The notes under the pieces: model-generated
Told to the model about the DNA's origin: nothing
Seen by the model: the letters and a program-made list of their open reading frames with translations, nothing else
Databases searched by the model: none
Part shown: positions 6,363 to 12,437 of the stretch, piece by piece
How positions within the stretch are numbered: the stretch's first letter is position 1
How the letters are laid out: each line of letters begins with the position of its first letter
Translations under genes and position numbers: made by a program
Assembly: GCA_947039985.1 (NCBI GenBank)
Contig: CAMRAP010000024.1
Span: 1-12,437, forward strand
Direction: 5' to 3'
DNA from: an uncultured Odoribacter sp.
Lineage (GTDB): Bacteria; Bacteroidota; Bacteroidia; Bacteroidales; Marinifilaceae
Length of the DNA stretch: 12,437 nucleotides

Positions 6363-6761
6363 CTAACAAATGTAAGAGCACAAGAATTCTCTCCTCAACG
6401 ATAAATCAGAGATTTCATTCTTATACGTAAAAAGATTCAGCTGACGAACAGGTAAATATAAAGAAGTAATTTGAAAAGGTTCTGGTATATCAAACGGTAA
6501 TAATACCATTTTCACATCAGATTCTGTTAGCGAATAATCCGTTATTTTATAAAAATCATGACGAGTTTCATCGTGACACGCCTCTCCTCCGCAACAATCC
6601 TCGTCGCAAGAAAATTCGCGTTCAACCGGTAACATCTCCACCTCCCAATTAGTACGGTCAAAATGATCACAATATAATTGCTTCACATTGACACCAACAA
6701 GAGCTGTTACAGTAACCAGTAACACAAAAAAATGCACTATTTTTATCCAAACGCTATACAT
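6363..6761 (-). CDS. Small Cys-rich membrane/exported protein, HYC_CC_PP-like
   Basis: Protein of 132 aa. One hydrophobic segment (about residues 7-26) acts as signal or anchor. It is followed by VKQLYCDHF (Cys31), a cluster with C52, C56-C57 and C62 (DCCGGEACHDETRHDF), a stretch with two prolines (FDIPEPF), and a C-terminus with C128 and C132. This order of a YC motif, a CC motif with nearby histidines and a proline motif resembles the HYC_CC_PP family found beside metal-related TonB receptors in Bacteroidota, though the YC motif is not an exact HYC. It lies 90 bp upstream of the receptor and shares its strand. A metal-binding accessory role is inferred from Cys/His content and context. Its -7 box is so close to the ATG that the message may be leaderless. 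Confidence 0.7.
   Translation of the reverse strand: MYSVWIKIVHFFVLLVTVTALVGVNVKQLYCDHFDRTNWEVEMLPVEREFSCDEDCCGGEACHDETRHDFYKITDYSLTESDVKMVLLPFDIPEPFQITSLYLPVRQLNLFTYKNEISDLSLRREFLCSYIC
6366..6390 (-). promoter_or_regulatory. Possible promoter of the TonB-dependent receptor gene
   Basis: TACATTTG at 6373-6366 on the minus strand matches TAnnTTTG, with a GTTGA element about 21 nt upstream. It lies within the last codons of the upstream small gene. The leader would be about 90 nt; I saw no known riboswitch in it, only small 4-5 bp stems. Co-transcription with the upstream gene is the alternative. Confidence 0.35.
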
Positions 6762-6762
6762 C

Positions 6763-6776
6763 GCTACAAATGTAGC
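6763..6776 (-). promoter_or_regulatory. Palindrome containing the -7 box before the HYC_CC_PP-like gene
   Basis: GCTACA and TGTAGC flank a 2-nt centre. On the minus strand the palindrome contains TACATTTG (6774-6767), a perfect TAnnTTTG box, whose start site would fall at or next to the ATG at 6761. A repressor bound here would block the cassette promoter. No -33 element with standard spacing was seen. Box and symmetry are visible; regulation is inferred. Confidence 0.4.
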
Positions 6777-6816
6777 TTATTTTTTGACAAACAAGTAATT
6801 TAAATAAAAAAAATAG

Positions 6817-6824
6817 TACTTTCG
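6817..6824 (+). promoter_or_regulatory. Possible -7 box for the thioredoxin-fold lipoprotein gene
   Basis: TACTTTCG differs from TAnnTTTG at one base. It lies 34 nt before the ATG at 6859, in the 97-bp gap between divergent genes. No clear -33 element was found, so the call is weak. Confidence 0.3.
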
Positions 6825-6858
6825 CACAAAGTGTACCATTCTCTAAAACAAACCAATC

Positions 6859-8013
6859 ATGAAGAAAATATTATATTTTGTAATTGTCATAGTATTAGTT
6901 ATTTCATGCAGTAAAAACAATACTAAAATTACCGGTGAGATACTTAATGCAACTGGTAAAAGCATTTATCTCAACCTATTAAATGTTGATAGCATAATCT
7001 GTGTCGACTCAACAACTATAAATAACAAAGGAGAATTTACCCTAAAAACAGATGTAACATCCCCCACTTTCTTCAATATTAGTATAGGAGCAAAAGAAAC
7101 GATTTCACTATTTATGAATCCCGACACTGAAATAAAAGTGACAGGAAACTATAATGACCTAAGTAAAAACTATAAAGTCGAAGGATCAGAAGGTTCACTT
7201 TGGATCAAAGAACTAAATACACAACTAACAGCAACTCAATTTGCATTAGATTCATTAAGAAAAGCCTATCTAGCACTTCCTACTGGCGATTTATATGCCG
7301 AGAAAGTGAAGAATCTAAATACAATGTGGCACTCTGTTATTAATAAACAAATCAAATTTTCAAAGGATTTTATTCTCGAACATGCCATCTCTCCTGTGTC
7401 TTATTATGCACTATACCAGAAAATGACCCCAGAGGATTTTATTCTTATTCCAGAAAATGATCTCCACACTTACAAAATTGTTGCCACTTCCCTTAAAGCC
7501 ATGCATCCAGAATCTCAATATACAAAAGCTATTCTGAAGCATCTTGAAGAGATCAGTTTAAGTATCCGTCAAAACAAAATTAAAGAGCTAATTGCAAATA
7601 GCGATCATTCACTACCCAAAATTAGCTTAACAGACATAAAAGGCGATACAATTACATTAAATTCACTAAAAGGTAAATACATCATCCTTGATTTTACGGT
7701 ACTTGGAAGTCAAGGCAGTCAGCAACATTATCAAGAATATAAAAAGGTGTTTGAAAAATTCAAAGGTCGTGGAGTCCAGATATATCAAGTTTGCCTAGAT
7801 GAAAATGAGGCACAATGGAAAGGATATGTGAAAGGCTATGGTATCAATTGGGTATGCGTAAGAGATCCAAAAAACTTACAAAGCAGCATTGCCTCAAGCT
7901 GGAATATTAAAAATATACCTGCAAACTATATCATTAATCCAGAATTTGAAATTGTAGGTAAAAATCTATTTGGTCAGAGATTACAAGAAAGACTGACAGA
8001 CTTATTAAAATAG
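6859..8013 (+). CDS. DUF4369/thioredoxin-fold lipoprotein lacking the CxxC active site
   Basis: Predicted lipoprotein of 384 aa: a hydrophobic start ending VISC gives lipidated Cys17. An N-terminal DUF4369 domain (about 22-115: ITGEILNATGKSIYLNLL...GEFTLKTD) and a helical middle part are followed by an AhpC/TSA-redoxin (TlpA-like) domain (about 255-384: LPKISLTDIKGDTITLNSLKGKYIILDF...). In active relatives, DFWA(S/T)WCxxC follows; here the sequence is DFTVLGSQGSQQ, with S284 and S287 exactly where the two cysteines belong. Thiol-disulfide chemistry at that site is therefore not possible, and a binding or scaffold role is more likely. Two other cysteines (in QVCLD and WVCVRD) do not form a CxxC. 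The cis-proline loop (IKNIPANYI) is kept. lpxH follows 12 bp downstream, so the two are probably one transcript. Confidence 0.9.
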   Translation: MKKILYFVIVIVLVISCSKNNTKITGEILNATGKSIYLNLLNVDSIICVDSTTINNKGEFTLKTDVTSPTFFNISIGAKETISLFMNPDTEIKVTGNYNDLSKNYKVEGSEGSLWIKELNTQLTATQFALDSLRKAYLALPTGDLYAEKVKNLNTMWHSVINKQIKFSKDFILEHAISPVSYYALYQKMTPEDFILIPENDLHTYKIVATSLKAMHPESQYTKAILKHLEEISLSIRQNKIKELIANSDHSLPKISLTDIKGDTITLNSLKGKYIILDFTVLGSQGSQQHYQEYKKVFEKFKGRGVQIYQVCLDENEAQWKGYVKGYGINWVCVRDPKNLQSSIASSWNIKNIPANYIINPEFEIVGKNLFGQRLQERLTDLLK

Positions 8014-8025
8014 ATTCGACACTAA

Positions 8026-8832
8026 ATGAAAAAAAACAGAAGCGTTTGCCCGATTCCCGAGCAAGAACATCAATTAATACTCCCAAAAGAAAAAAAAGTG
8101 TATTTCCTCTCAGATATACACTTAGGAGCCCCTATGCTCGATAACCACCGAGAAAGAGAATTACGATTAGTTCGATGGCTTGAAGAGATTCGGCTAGATT
8201 GTGGAGCACTTTTCTTATTAGGGGATACTTTTGATTTTTGGTTTGAATATAAGCAAGCCATACCTAAAGGATTCATTCGTTTTCTTGCTAAAATATGTGC
8301 GTTTACTGAACAAAATATTCCTGTACATCTTTTTACAGGCAATCACGACACCTGGATTTTTGACTACCTCCCCCAAGAATGTGGAGTTATACTACATACC
8401 CATAATGAAATCTTTAACATTAAGAACAAACGTTTTTTACTGGGACATGGGGACGGATTAAACCCAAAAGACAAAGGGTATTTATTTCTATATCGCATAC
8501 TTCACAATCCTTTTCTTGAAGTCTGCTTCCGTTGGATACATCCTGATATTGGTATATGGTTTGCTAAAAAATGGTCGTCACACTCTCGACTAGAAAATGG
8601 TGAAATTGAAGCTGATTCTTATCAAGGAGAAGAAAAAGAAGAAATTGTACAGTTTTGCAAACAAACCCTACAATCACAACATTTTGATTACTTTATTTTT
8701 GGCCATCGACACCTTCAATTAAACATAAAATTATCAAATAACAGTCGCTATATAAATACTGGCGATTGGATTACCTATTGCAGTTATGCCACTTTCGATG
8801 GCAATAATGTAGAACTAAAAAGCATAAAGTAA
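8026..8832 (+). CDS. lpxH: UDP-2,3-diacylglucosamine diphosphatase (LpxH-type)
   Basis: Lipid A biosynthesis enzyme at the inner face of the membrane: it hydrolyses UDP-2,3-diacylglucosamine to lipid X and UMP. The protein is 268 aa, slightly longer than E. coli LpxH, with about 24 extra N-terminal residues. All calcineurin-type metal-site motifs are present: SDIHLG (D30, H32), LLGDTFDFW (D67), TGNHD (N106, H107), GHGDG (H141) and FGHRH (H227, H229). A cap region rich in aromatic residues lies between about 150 and 190. The start follows the preceding lipoprotein gene by 12 bp, so co-transcription is likely. The family call is firm. Distinguishing it from other LpxH-like phosphoesterases of Bacteroidota rests on the full motif set. 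Confidence 0.9.
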   Translation: MKKNRSVCPIPEQEHQLILPKEKKVYFLSDIHLGAPMLDNHRERELRLVRWLEEIRLDCGALFLLGDTFDFWFEYKQAIPKGFIRFLAKICAFTEQNIPVHLFTGNHDTWIFDYLPQECGVILHTHNEIFNIKNKRFLLGHGDGLNPKDKGYLFLYRILHNPFLEVCFRWIHPDIGIWFAKKWSSHSRLENGEIEADSYQGEEKEEIVQFCKQTLQSQHFDYFIFGHRHLQLNIKLSNNSRYINTGDWITYCSYATFDGNNVELKSIK

Positions 8833-8849
8833 AAAAACATTTTGTTTTT
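8833..8849 (+). repeat. AT-only hairpin after lpxH
   Basis: AAAAACA and TGTTTTT flank TTT immediately after the lpxH stop. With only one G-C pair the stem is weak; it could be a poor terminator or chance in an AT-rich gap. The 66-bp gap to yifB shows no clear promoter. Confidence 0.25.
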
Positions 8850-8898
8850 CCGTAAAAATATCTCAACTTACGTAGAATAAGGTTTAATTCTAAGCGTT

Positions 8899-10431
8899 AT
8901 GTTAGTAAAGATATTTAGTGGTGCTGTCAGTGGTATTGAGGCAACAACTATCACCCTCGAAGTTAATATTCTGAATGGAGCTCAATTCATTATTGTTGGT
9001 CTCCCCGATAATGCTGTAAAGGAAAGTCAGCAACGGGTAGATTCTGCACTACGCGAAATCGGTAGCCGCATTCCAGGCAGAAGAGTCATTATTAATATGG
9101 CTCCAGCAGATGTCAAGAAAGAGGGATCATCATACGATTTACCCCTAGCTATCGGTATCTTAGCAGCAAATGAACAACTTATTCCAGAAGAACTAGAGAA
9201 CTTTGTCATTTTAGGAGAACTTTCTCTAGACGGTAGTTTAGTTCCTATAAAAGGTATTCTTCCAATTGCTATTAATGCGCGAAATGAAAATTTCAAACGC
9301 ATGATAGTCCCAAAAGAAAATGCAAACGAAGCAGCTGTAGTTAAAGACCTAGATGTTTATGGCTTTTCGCATATACGGGATGTTGTCGATTTTCTCAATC
9401 AAAAAAAGAGTGTTGAACCAACAGCCTTCACTCTTGATCAAACACAACAAGAAGATCATATTTTCTACGATTTTAAAGATGTTAAAGGTCAAGAGAATGT
9501 AAAAAGAGCTCTTGAAGTCGCTGCTGCGGGAGCTCACAATCTATTAATGGTAGGTGCACCTGGCTCAGGAAAAACGATGTTAGCACGCCGACTTCCTGGT
9601 ATACTTCCACCCATGACTACTGAAGAATCACTAGAAACAACTAAAGTTCATTCTGTTGCAGGAAAATTGTCCCGAAACTGCTCACTCGTCACCGCAAGAC
9701 CTTTTCGCTCTCCACATCATACCATATCTAATATTGCCTTGATAGGCGGAGGAACTTTTCCGCACCCCGGAGAAATGTCTCTAGCTAATAATGGCGTTTT
9801 ATTCCTAGATGAGCTTCCAGAATTCCACAGAGCTGTGTTAGAAGTGATGCGTCAACCGCTTGAAGATAGAAAGATCACGATCAGTAGAGCGCGTTATAGT
9901 GTTGACTATCCAGCCAATTTCATGCTAATTACCTCTATGAACCCTTGTCCTTGCGGCTATTATAATCATCCAAGTAAAGAGTGTAGCTGCTCGGAAGGTA
10001 ACGTACAACGTTATATGTCTAAAATATCCGGCCCCCTACTAGATCGCATTGATATACACATTGAAGTTGTGCCTGTGGAGTTAGATAAAATCACAGGCAG
10101 TCAAGAGGCAGAACCAAGTAAAAGTGTTCGTAAAAGAATTATTGCCGCCCGGAACATTCAAACTGAGCGATTTAAAAATCACTCTGGCATTCATTGCAAT
10201 GCTCAAATGAATTCAACTCTATTAAAAGAGTACTGTCCTTTAAGTACACAATGCCTATCACTACTAAAAATAGCGATGCAGAAATTCGGTCTATCTGCTA
10301 GAGCATACGACAGAATCATTAAGTTGTCACGCACTATTGCTGACATTGAGCAATCAACTGACATCCAAGCTCAACATATTGCCGAAGCAATCCAATATCG
10401 AAGCTTAGACCGTGATTCTTGGGGACATTAG
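8899..10431 (+). CDS. YifB/ComM-family AAA+ ATPase (Mg-chelatase-like)
   Basis: Protein of 510 aa, the usual length of the YifB/ComM family. The N-terminal ChlI/Lon-S5-like domain (about 1-170, with GLPDNAVKES and SYDLPLAIGILAA) precedes the AAA+ module. That has Walker A GAPGSGKT at 219-226, HTISNIALIGGG, Walker B GVLFLDELPEF at 299-309, and the NPCPCGYY...CSC cysteine cluster. A C-terminal lid domain follows (about 405-505: LSARAYDRIIKLSRTIADIE). In Vibrio, ComM is a hexameric branch-migration helicase that helps integrate incoming DNA; the broader family is present in many non-competent bacteria, so that role is only possible here. The gene converges with gmhA: its TAG overlaps the gmhA stop by 3 bases. 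Confidence 0.94.
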   Translation: MLVKIFSGAVSGIEATTITLEVNILNGAQFIIVGLPDNAVKESQQRVDSALREIGSRIPGRRVIINMAPADVKKEGSSYDLPLAIGILAANEQLIPEELENFVILGELSLDGSLVPIKGILPIAINARNENFKRMIVPKENANEAAVVKDLDVYGFSHIRDVVDFLNQKKSVEPTAFTLDQTQQEDHIFYDFKDVKGQENVKRALEVAAAGAHNLLMVGAPGSGKTMLARRLPGILPPMTTEESLETTKVHSVAGKLSRNCSLVTARPFRSPHHTISNIALIGGGTFPHPGEMSLANNGVLFLDELPEFHRAVLEVMRQPLEDRKITISRARYSVDYPANFMLITSMNPCPCGYYNHPSKECSCSEGNVQRYMSKISGPLLDRIDIHIEVVPVELDKITGSQEAEPSKSVRKRIIAARNIQTERFKNHSGIHCNAQMNSTLLKEYCPLSTQCLSLLKIAMQKFGLSARAYDRIIKLSRTIADIEQSTDIQAQHIAEAIQYRSLDRDSWGH

Positions 10432-10997
10432 AACAGAGCATGTTCTATATATTCTATCAATATATGAATGATTTTTATATGTACCTCTTGTATTCGATCA
10501 GAATACCCATTCCAAGGAACTTCTATAGCAATATCACAACAATCTTTCATCTTTCCACCACCTTTACCTAGCAAACCAATCACCTTCATTCCTTTTTCAT
10601 GAGCCACATCTATGGCATTCAATATATTAGTTGAATTTCCAGAAGTACTAATGGCCAATAGAACATCTCCACTTTTCCCAAAAGCTTCTATATATCTTGA
10701 AAATACCATATCATATCCCATGTCATTGGCAACACACGTAAGATGCGACGAATCGGTAATTGCTAATGCAGGTAAAGCAGATCTATCTGCCCGAAAACGT
10801 CCAGTAAGCTCTTCTGCAAAATGCATTGCATCGCATAGCGAACCACCGTTTCCACAACTAAATACTTTACCACCCTCCTTAAACATCTTCACCAAAAGAT
10901 CTCCAGCATATTTGACTGACAGCATATTTTCCTCTGATGACATGAATTTATCCAGAACTTGCTGTGCCTCTAAAAAACTTTTTTTAATTAAATCCAT
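10428..10997 (-). CDS. gmhA: D-sedoheptulose-7-phosphate isomerase
   Basis: Cytoplasmic SIS-domain isomerase of 189 aa, closely matching E. coli GmhA in length and motifs. It converts sedoheptulose 7-phosphate to glycero-manno-heptose 7-phosphate, the first step to nucleotide-activated heptose for LPS or other glycans. Visible motifs are SCGNGGSLCDAMHFAEELTGR (H59, E63), the sugar-phosphate site STSGNS, and DRIQEVHIKIIHIL (Q170, H178), equivalent to the E. coli catalytic residues. No other heptose genes are present. The ATG lies 6 bp after the oxyR stop, so it is likely translated from the oxyR message. Its stop overlaps the yifB stop tail to tail, with no dedicated terminator seen. Confidence 0.94.
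   Translation of the reverse strand: MDLIKKSFLEAQQVLDKFMSSEENMLSVKYAGDLLVKMFKEGGKVFSCGNGGSLCDAMHFAEELTGRFRADRSALPALAITDSSHLTCVANDMGYDMVFSRYIEAFGKSGDVLLAISTSGNSTNILNAIDVAHEKGMKVIGLLGKGGGKMKDCCDIAIEVPWNGYSDRIQEVHIKIIHILIEYIEHALF
10429..10447 (+). terminator. Hairpin spanning the yifB stop codon
   Basis: TAGAACA (10429-10435) and TGTTCTA (10441-10447) form a 7-bp perfect stem with loop GAGCA, followed by TATATTCTATC. It includes the yifB TAG and the last codons of gmhA on the other strand. The stem is modest and the T tract broken, so termination is only possible. Confidence 0.3.
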
Positions 10998-11003
10998 TTT
11001 GCT

Positions 11004-11981
11004 CTATTCTGTATGCTTATTCAAAAGTATCTCTCCTTTCCTTTGCCATTTAACAACAACTCCCCTAGCTGCCTCCAACATATGAGCAGGAATAACCTCC
11101 TGTAATTCGTTGCACAACAAATGAATTAACTTCTGTTTTGTATAATGACGTGAATAGATGACACTAACCTCACGCAAAGGTCTATTTTTAGAAAATGATT
11201 TTACCTGTTGCTTTTTAGCCTCAGGCATATACTGCAATGCCAATTCTGGTATCAAAGTAAAACCTCCCTCTACATCTACAATTCGCATCAAAGTCTCTAA
11301 TGAGTTACTTTCAAACTCAAAAGGTAGATTGCGAGTTTGCTCTCCTGAAATAGCGCAAAGATTGACAACCTGATCACGAAAACAATGCCCATCTCCTAAC
11401 ATCCAAATTTCTGGTGTAGCTATATCCTTTAAAGAGATCTCCTTTTTTTTCAATAACTCATGATCTGGATGGGCATACACCAACATCTCTTCATAAAAAA
11501 TAGGATTTTCAACAATCTTTTCATCTTCATAGGGAGTGACAAAAATTCCTACATCTATCGCATCATGTTTTAATCTACGAATAATCTCTTCTGAGACCAA
11601 CTCCTCAATCTCCAACTTGACTGCTGGATATTTTCTAAGGTAATGTCCCACAAAAACAGGCAGAAGGTAAGGAGCTAAAGTCGGTATAATACCAATCTTT
11701 AATCGTCCTTCTACATCTTGTTGCTCTTCTCTAATGATTTCCTTAATACGCTCCGCAGAGGCAAGAGTAATCCTTGCTTGTTCGATCAACTTAGCACCAA
11801 TATCCGTTGGAACAACTGGTTGCCGCGATCGATCAAAGATAATTACGCCTAATTCATCTTCTAGCTTTTTAACTTGAATACTCAATGTCGGTTGTGTTAC
11901 AAAACACCGCTCCCCAGCCGTTGCAAAATGACGATATTCGTCAATTGCAACAATATATTCTAATTGAGTTAAGGTTATCAT
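11004..11981 (-). CDS. oxyR: LysR-type peroxide sensor OxyR
   Basis: Hydrogen-peroxide-sensing transcription factor of 325 aa. The N-terminal winged helix (1-60: LTQLEYIVAIDEYRHFATAG...QPTLSIQVKKLEDELG) is typical of LysR regulators. The effector domain contains MLGDGHCFRDQVVNLC, with C200 and C209 nine residues apart exactly as the redox pair C199/C208 of E. coli OxyR, so disulfide switching should be intact. The C-terminus runs about 20 residues beyond E. coli OxyR with a basic stretch (KWQRKGE). It would control genes such as catalase, peroxidase and dps, none of which are in the window. It lies 41 bp downstream of dnaJ and 6 bp upstream of gmhA. No complete OxyR-type tetramer site or -7 box was found in the 41-bp gap, so transcription may come from upstream. 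Confidence 0.92.
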   Translation of the reverse strand: MITLTQLEYIVAIDEYRHFATAGERCFVTQPTLSIQVKKLEDELGVIIFDRSRQPVVPTDIGAKLIEQARITLASAERIKEIIREEQQDVEGRLKIGIIPTLAPYLLPVFVGHYLRKYPAVKLEIEELVSEEIIRRLKHDAIDVGIFVTPYEDEKIVENPIFYEEMLVYAHPDHELLKKKEISLKDIATPEIWMLGDGHCFRDQVVNLCAISGEQTRNLPFEFESNSLETLMRIVDVEGGFTLIPELALQYMPEAKKQQVKSFSKNRPLREVSVIYSRHYTKQKLIHLLCNELQEVIPAHMLEAARGVVVKWQRKGEILLNKHTE

Positions 11982-12022
11982 AACTATATAATTTAAGCTA
12001 TCCTCAAAAACAGCGAGAATAC

Positions 12023-12437
12023 TTATTCAAAAAAGTCTTTCATCTTCCGAAAAAAACTTTTCTTATTATCTATGTTCAAAGGCTTTAAAAAATCATAAGC
12101 TTGAAGATTTTCTATGACTGCTTTATCCTCTTTAGATAAATTTTTGGGAATCCATATATTTACTTTAACCAGTAGATCACCCCTTCCATATCCATTTATA
12201 TCAGGAATACCTTTTCCTTTTAAGCGTAAAATCTTTCCTGCCTGAGTTCCAGCTTCAATTTTCACTTTCACTTTTCCTTCTAAAGTAGGTATTTCAACAG
12301 AATCTCCTAATATAGCCTCAGGAAATCCCACAAAGATATTATATAGCAAATCATTACCATCTCTCACCAACTCTGGATGCTCAATCTCCTCAATCAATAC
12401 AATCAAATCTCCATTTAAACCACCACGGCGAGCAGCA
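12023..12437 (-). CDS. dnaJ: Chaperone DnaJ, C-terminal part only
   Basis: C-terminal 137 residues of DnaJ; the J domain, Gly/Phe region and zinc-finger domain lie beyond the right edge. The reading frame is open to the edge (first full codon at 12436), so an internal TTG at 12406 is not the start. Visible segments are GGLNGDL, EHPELVRDGNDLLYNI, the ILGDSVEIPTLEGKVKVKI barrel segment, GTQAGKILRLKGKGIP and GYGRGDLLVKVNIWIP, which form substrate-binding domain II and the dimerisation tail. The protein delivers unfolded clients to DnaK and stimulates its ATPase. The grpE gene, often adjacent, would be outside the window. Confidence 0.92.
   Translation of the reverse strand, partial: AARRGGLNGDLIVLIEEIEHPELVRDGNDLLYNIFVGFPEAILGDSVEIPTLEGKVKVKIEAGTQAGKILRLKGKGIPDINGYGRGDLLVKVNIWIPKNLSKEDKAVIENLQAYDFLKPLNIDNKKSFFRKMKDFFE

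Noticed and set aside
8873..8892. TAGAAT / ATTCTA inverted repeat before yifB, like the hexamers in the regulator gap
   Set aside because: Six-base AT-rich symmetry is expected by chance here, and the longer 9-bp repeats of the regulator region are absent.
11982..12022. OxyR autoregulatory site before oxyR
   Set aside because: ATAG/CTAT fragments occur, but not in the ATAG-N7-CTAT arrangement.
12023..12406. Short separate gene starting at TTG 12406
   Set aside because: The frame stays open to the window edge with DnaJ-like residues upstream, so this is an internal codon of dnaJ.

Overview
This AT-rich window fits a member of the Bacteroidota, most likely order Bacteroidales. Promoter-like TAnnTTTG boxes are present, in two cases with a TTG/TTTG element 20 nt upstream, and Shine-Dalgarno sequences are absent. 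Lipoproteins of PepSY-like and DUF4369/redoxin type, a TonB-dependent receptor with a carboxypeptidase-regulatory N-terminal domain, and a Bacteroidota-type DnaJ and LpxH support this. No RNA genes, insertion sequences, integrase or CRISPR array were seen. The window cuts a histidine kinase gene at its left edge and dnaJ at its right edge.

Region 1 (1-2986) is a signalling unit. A sensor histidine kinase (cut by the left edge) and an OmpR/PhoB-type response regulator overlap by 4 nt on the minus strand. Divergent from them is a lipoprotein built of PepSY-like repeats. Interleaved inverted repeats lie in the divergent gap, next to a lipoprotein promoter that has a perfect -7 box but no -33 box. 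That is the layout expected of a regulator-activated target. A very strong hairpin terminator closes the lipoprotein gene.

Region 2 (about 3040-6776) is the most distinctive part: a minus-strand, cysteine-rich metal-handling cassette. In order of transcription it holds a small secreted/anchored Cys protein resembling the HYC_CC_PP family, a TonB-dependent receptor with a C-x3-CC motif in its plug region, an exported Lys/Cys-rich metallothionein-like protein with its own consensus promoter, and an exported HMA-domain protein whose tail has the same Lys/Cys composition. A cell-envelope route for copper or another soft metal is the natural reading. The metal and the direction of transport cannot be told from sequence.

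Region 3 (6859-10431, plus strand) holds a DUF4369/thioredoxin-fold lipoprotein whose CxxC is replaced by SxxS, then lpxH (lipid A synthesis) 12 bp downstream, and then a YifB/ComM-type AAA+ ATPase. Region 4 (10428-12437, minus strand) holds the end of dnaJ, oxyR and gmhA. OxyR keeps both redox cysteines. gmhA starts 6 bp after oxyR and its stop codon overlaps the yifB stop.
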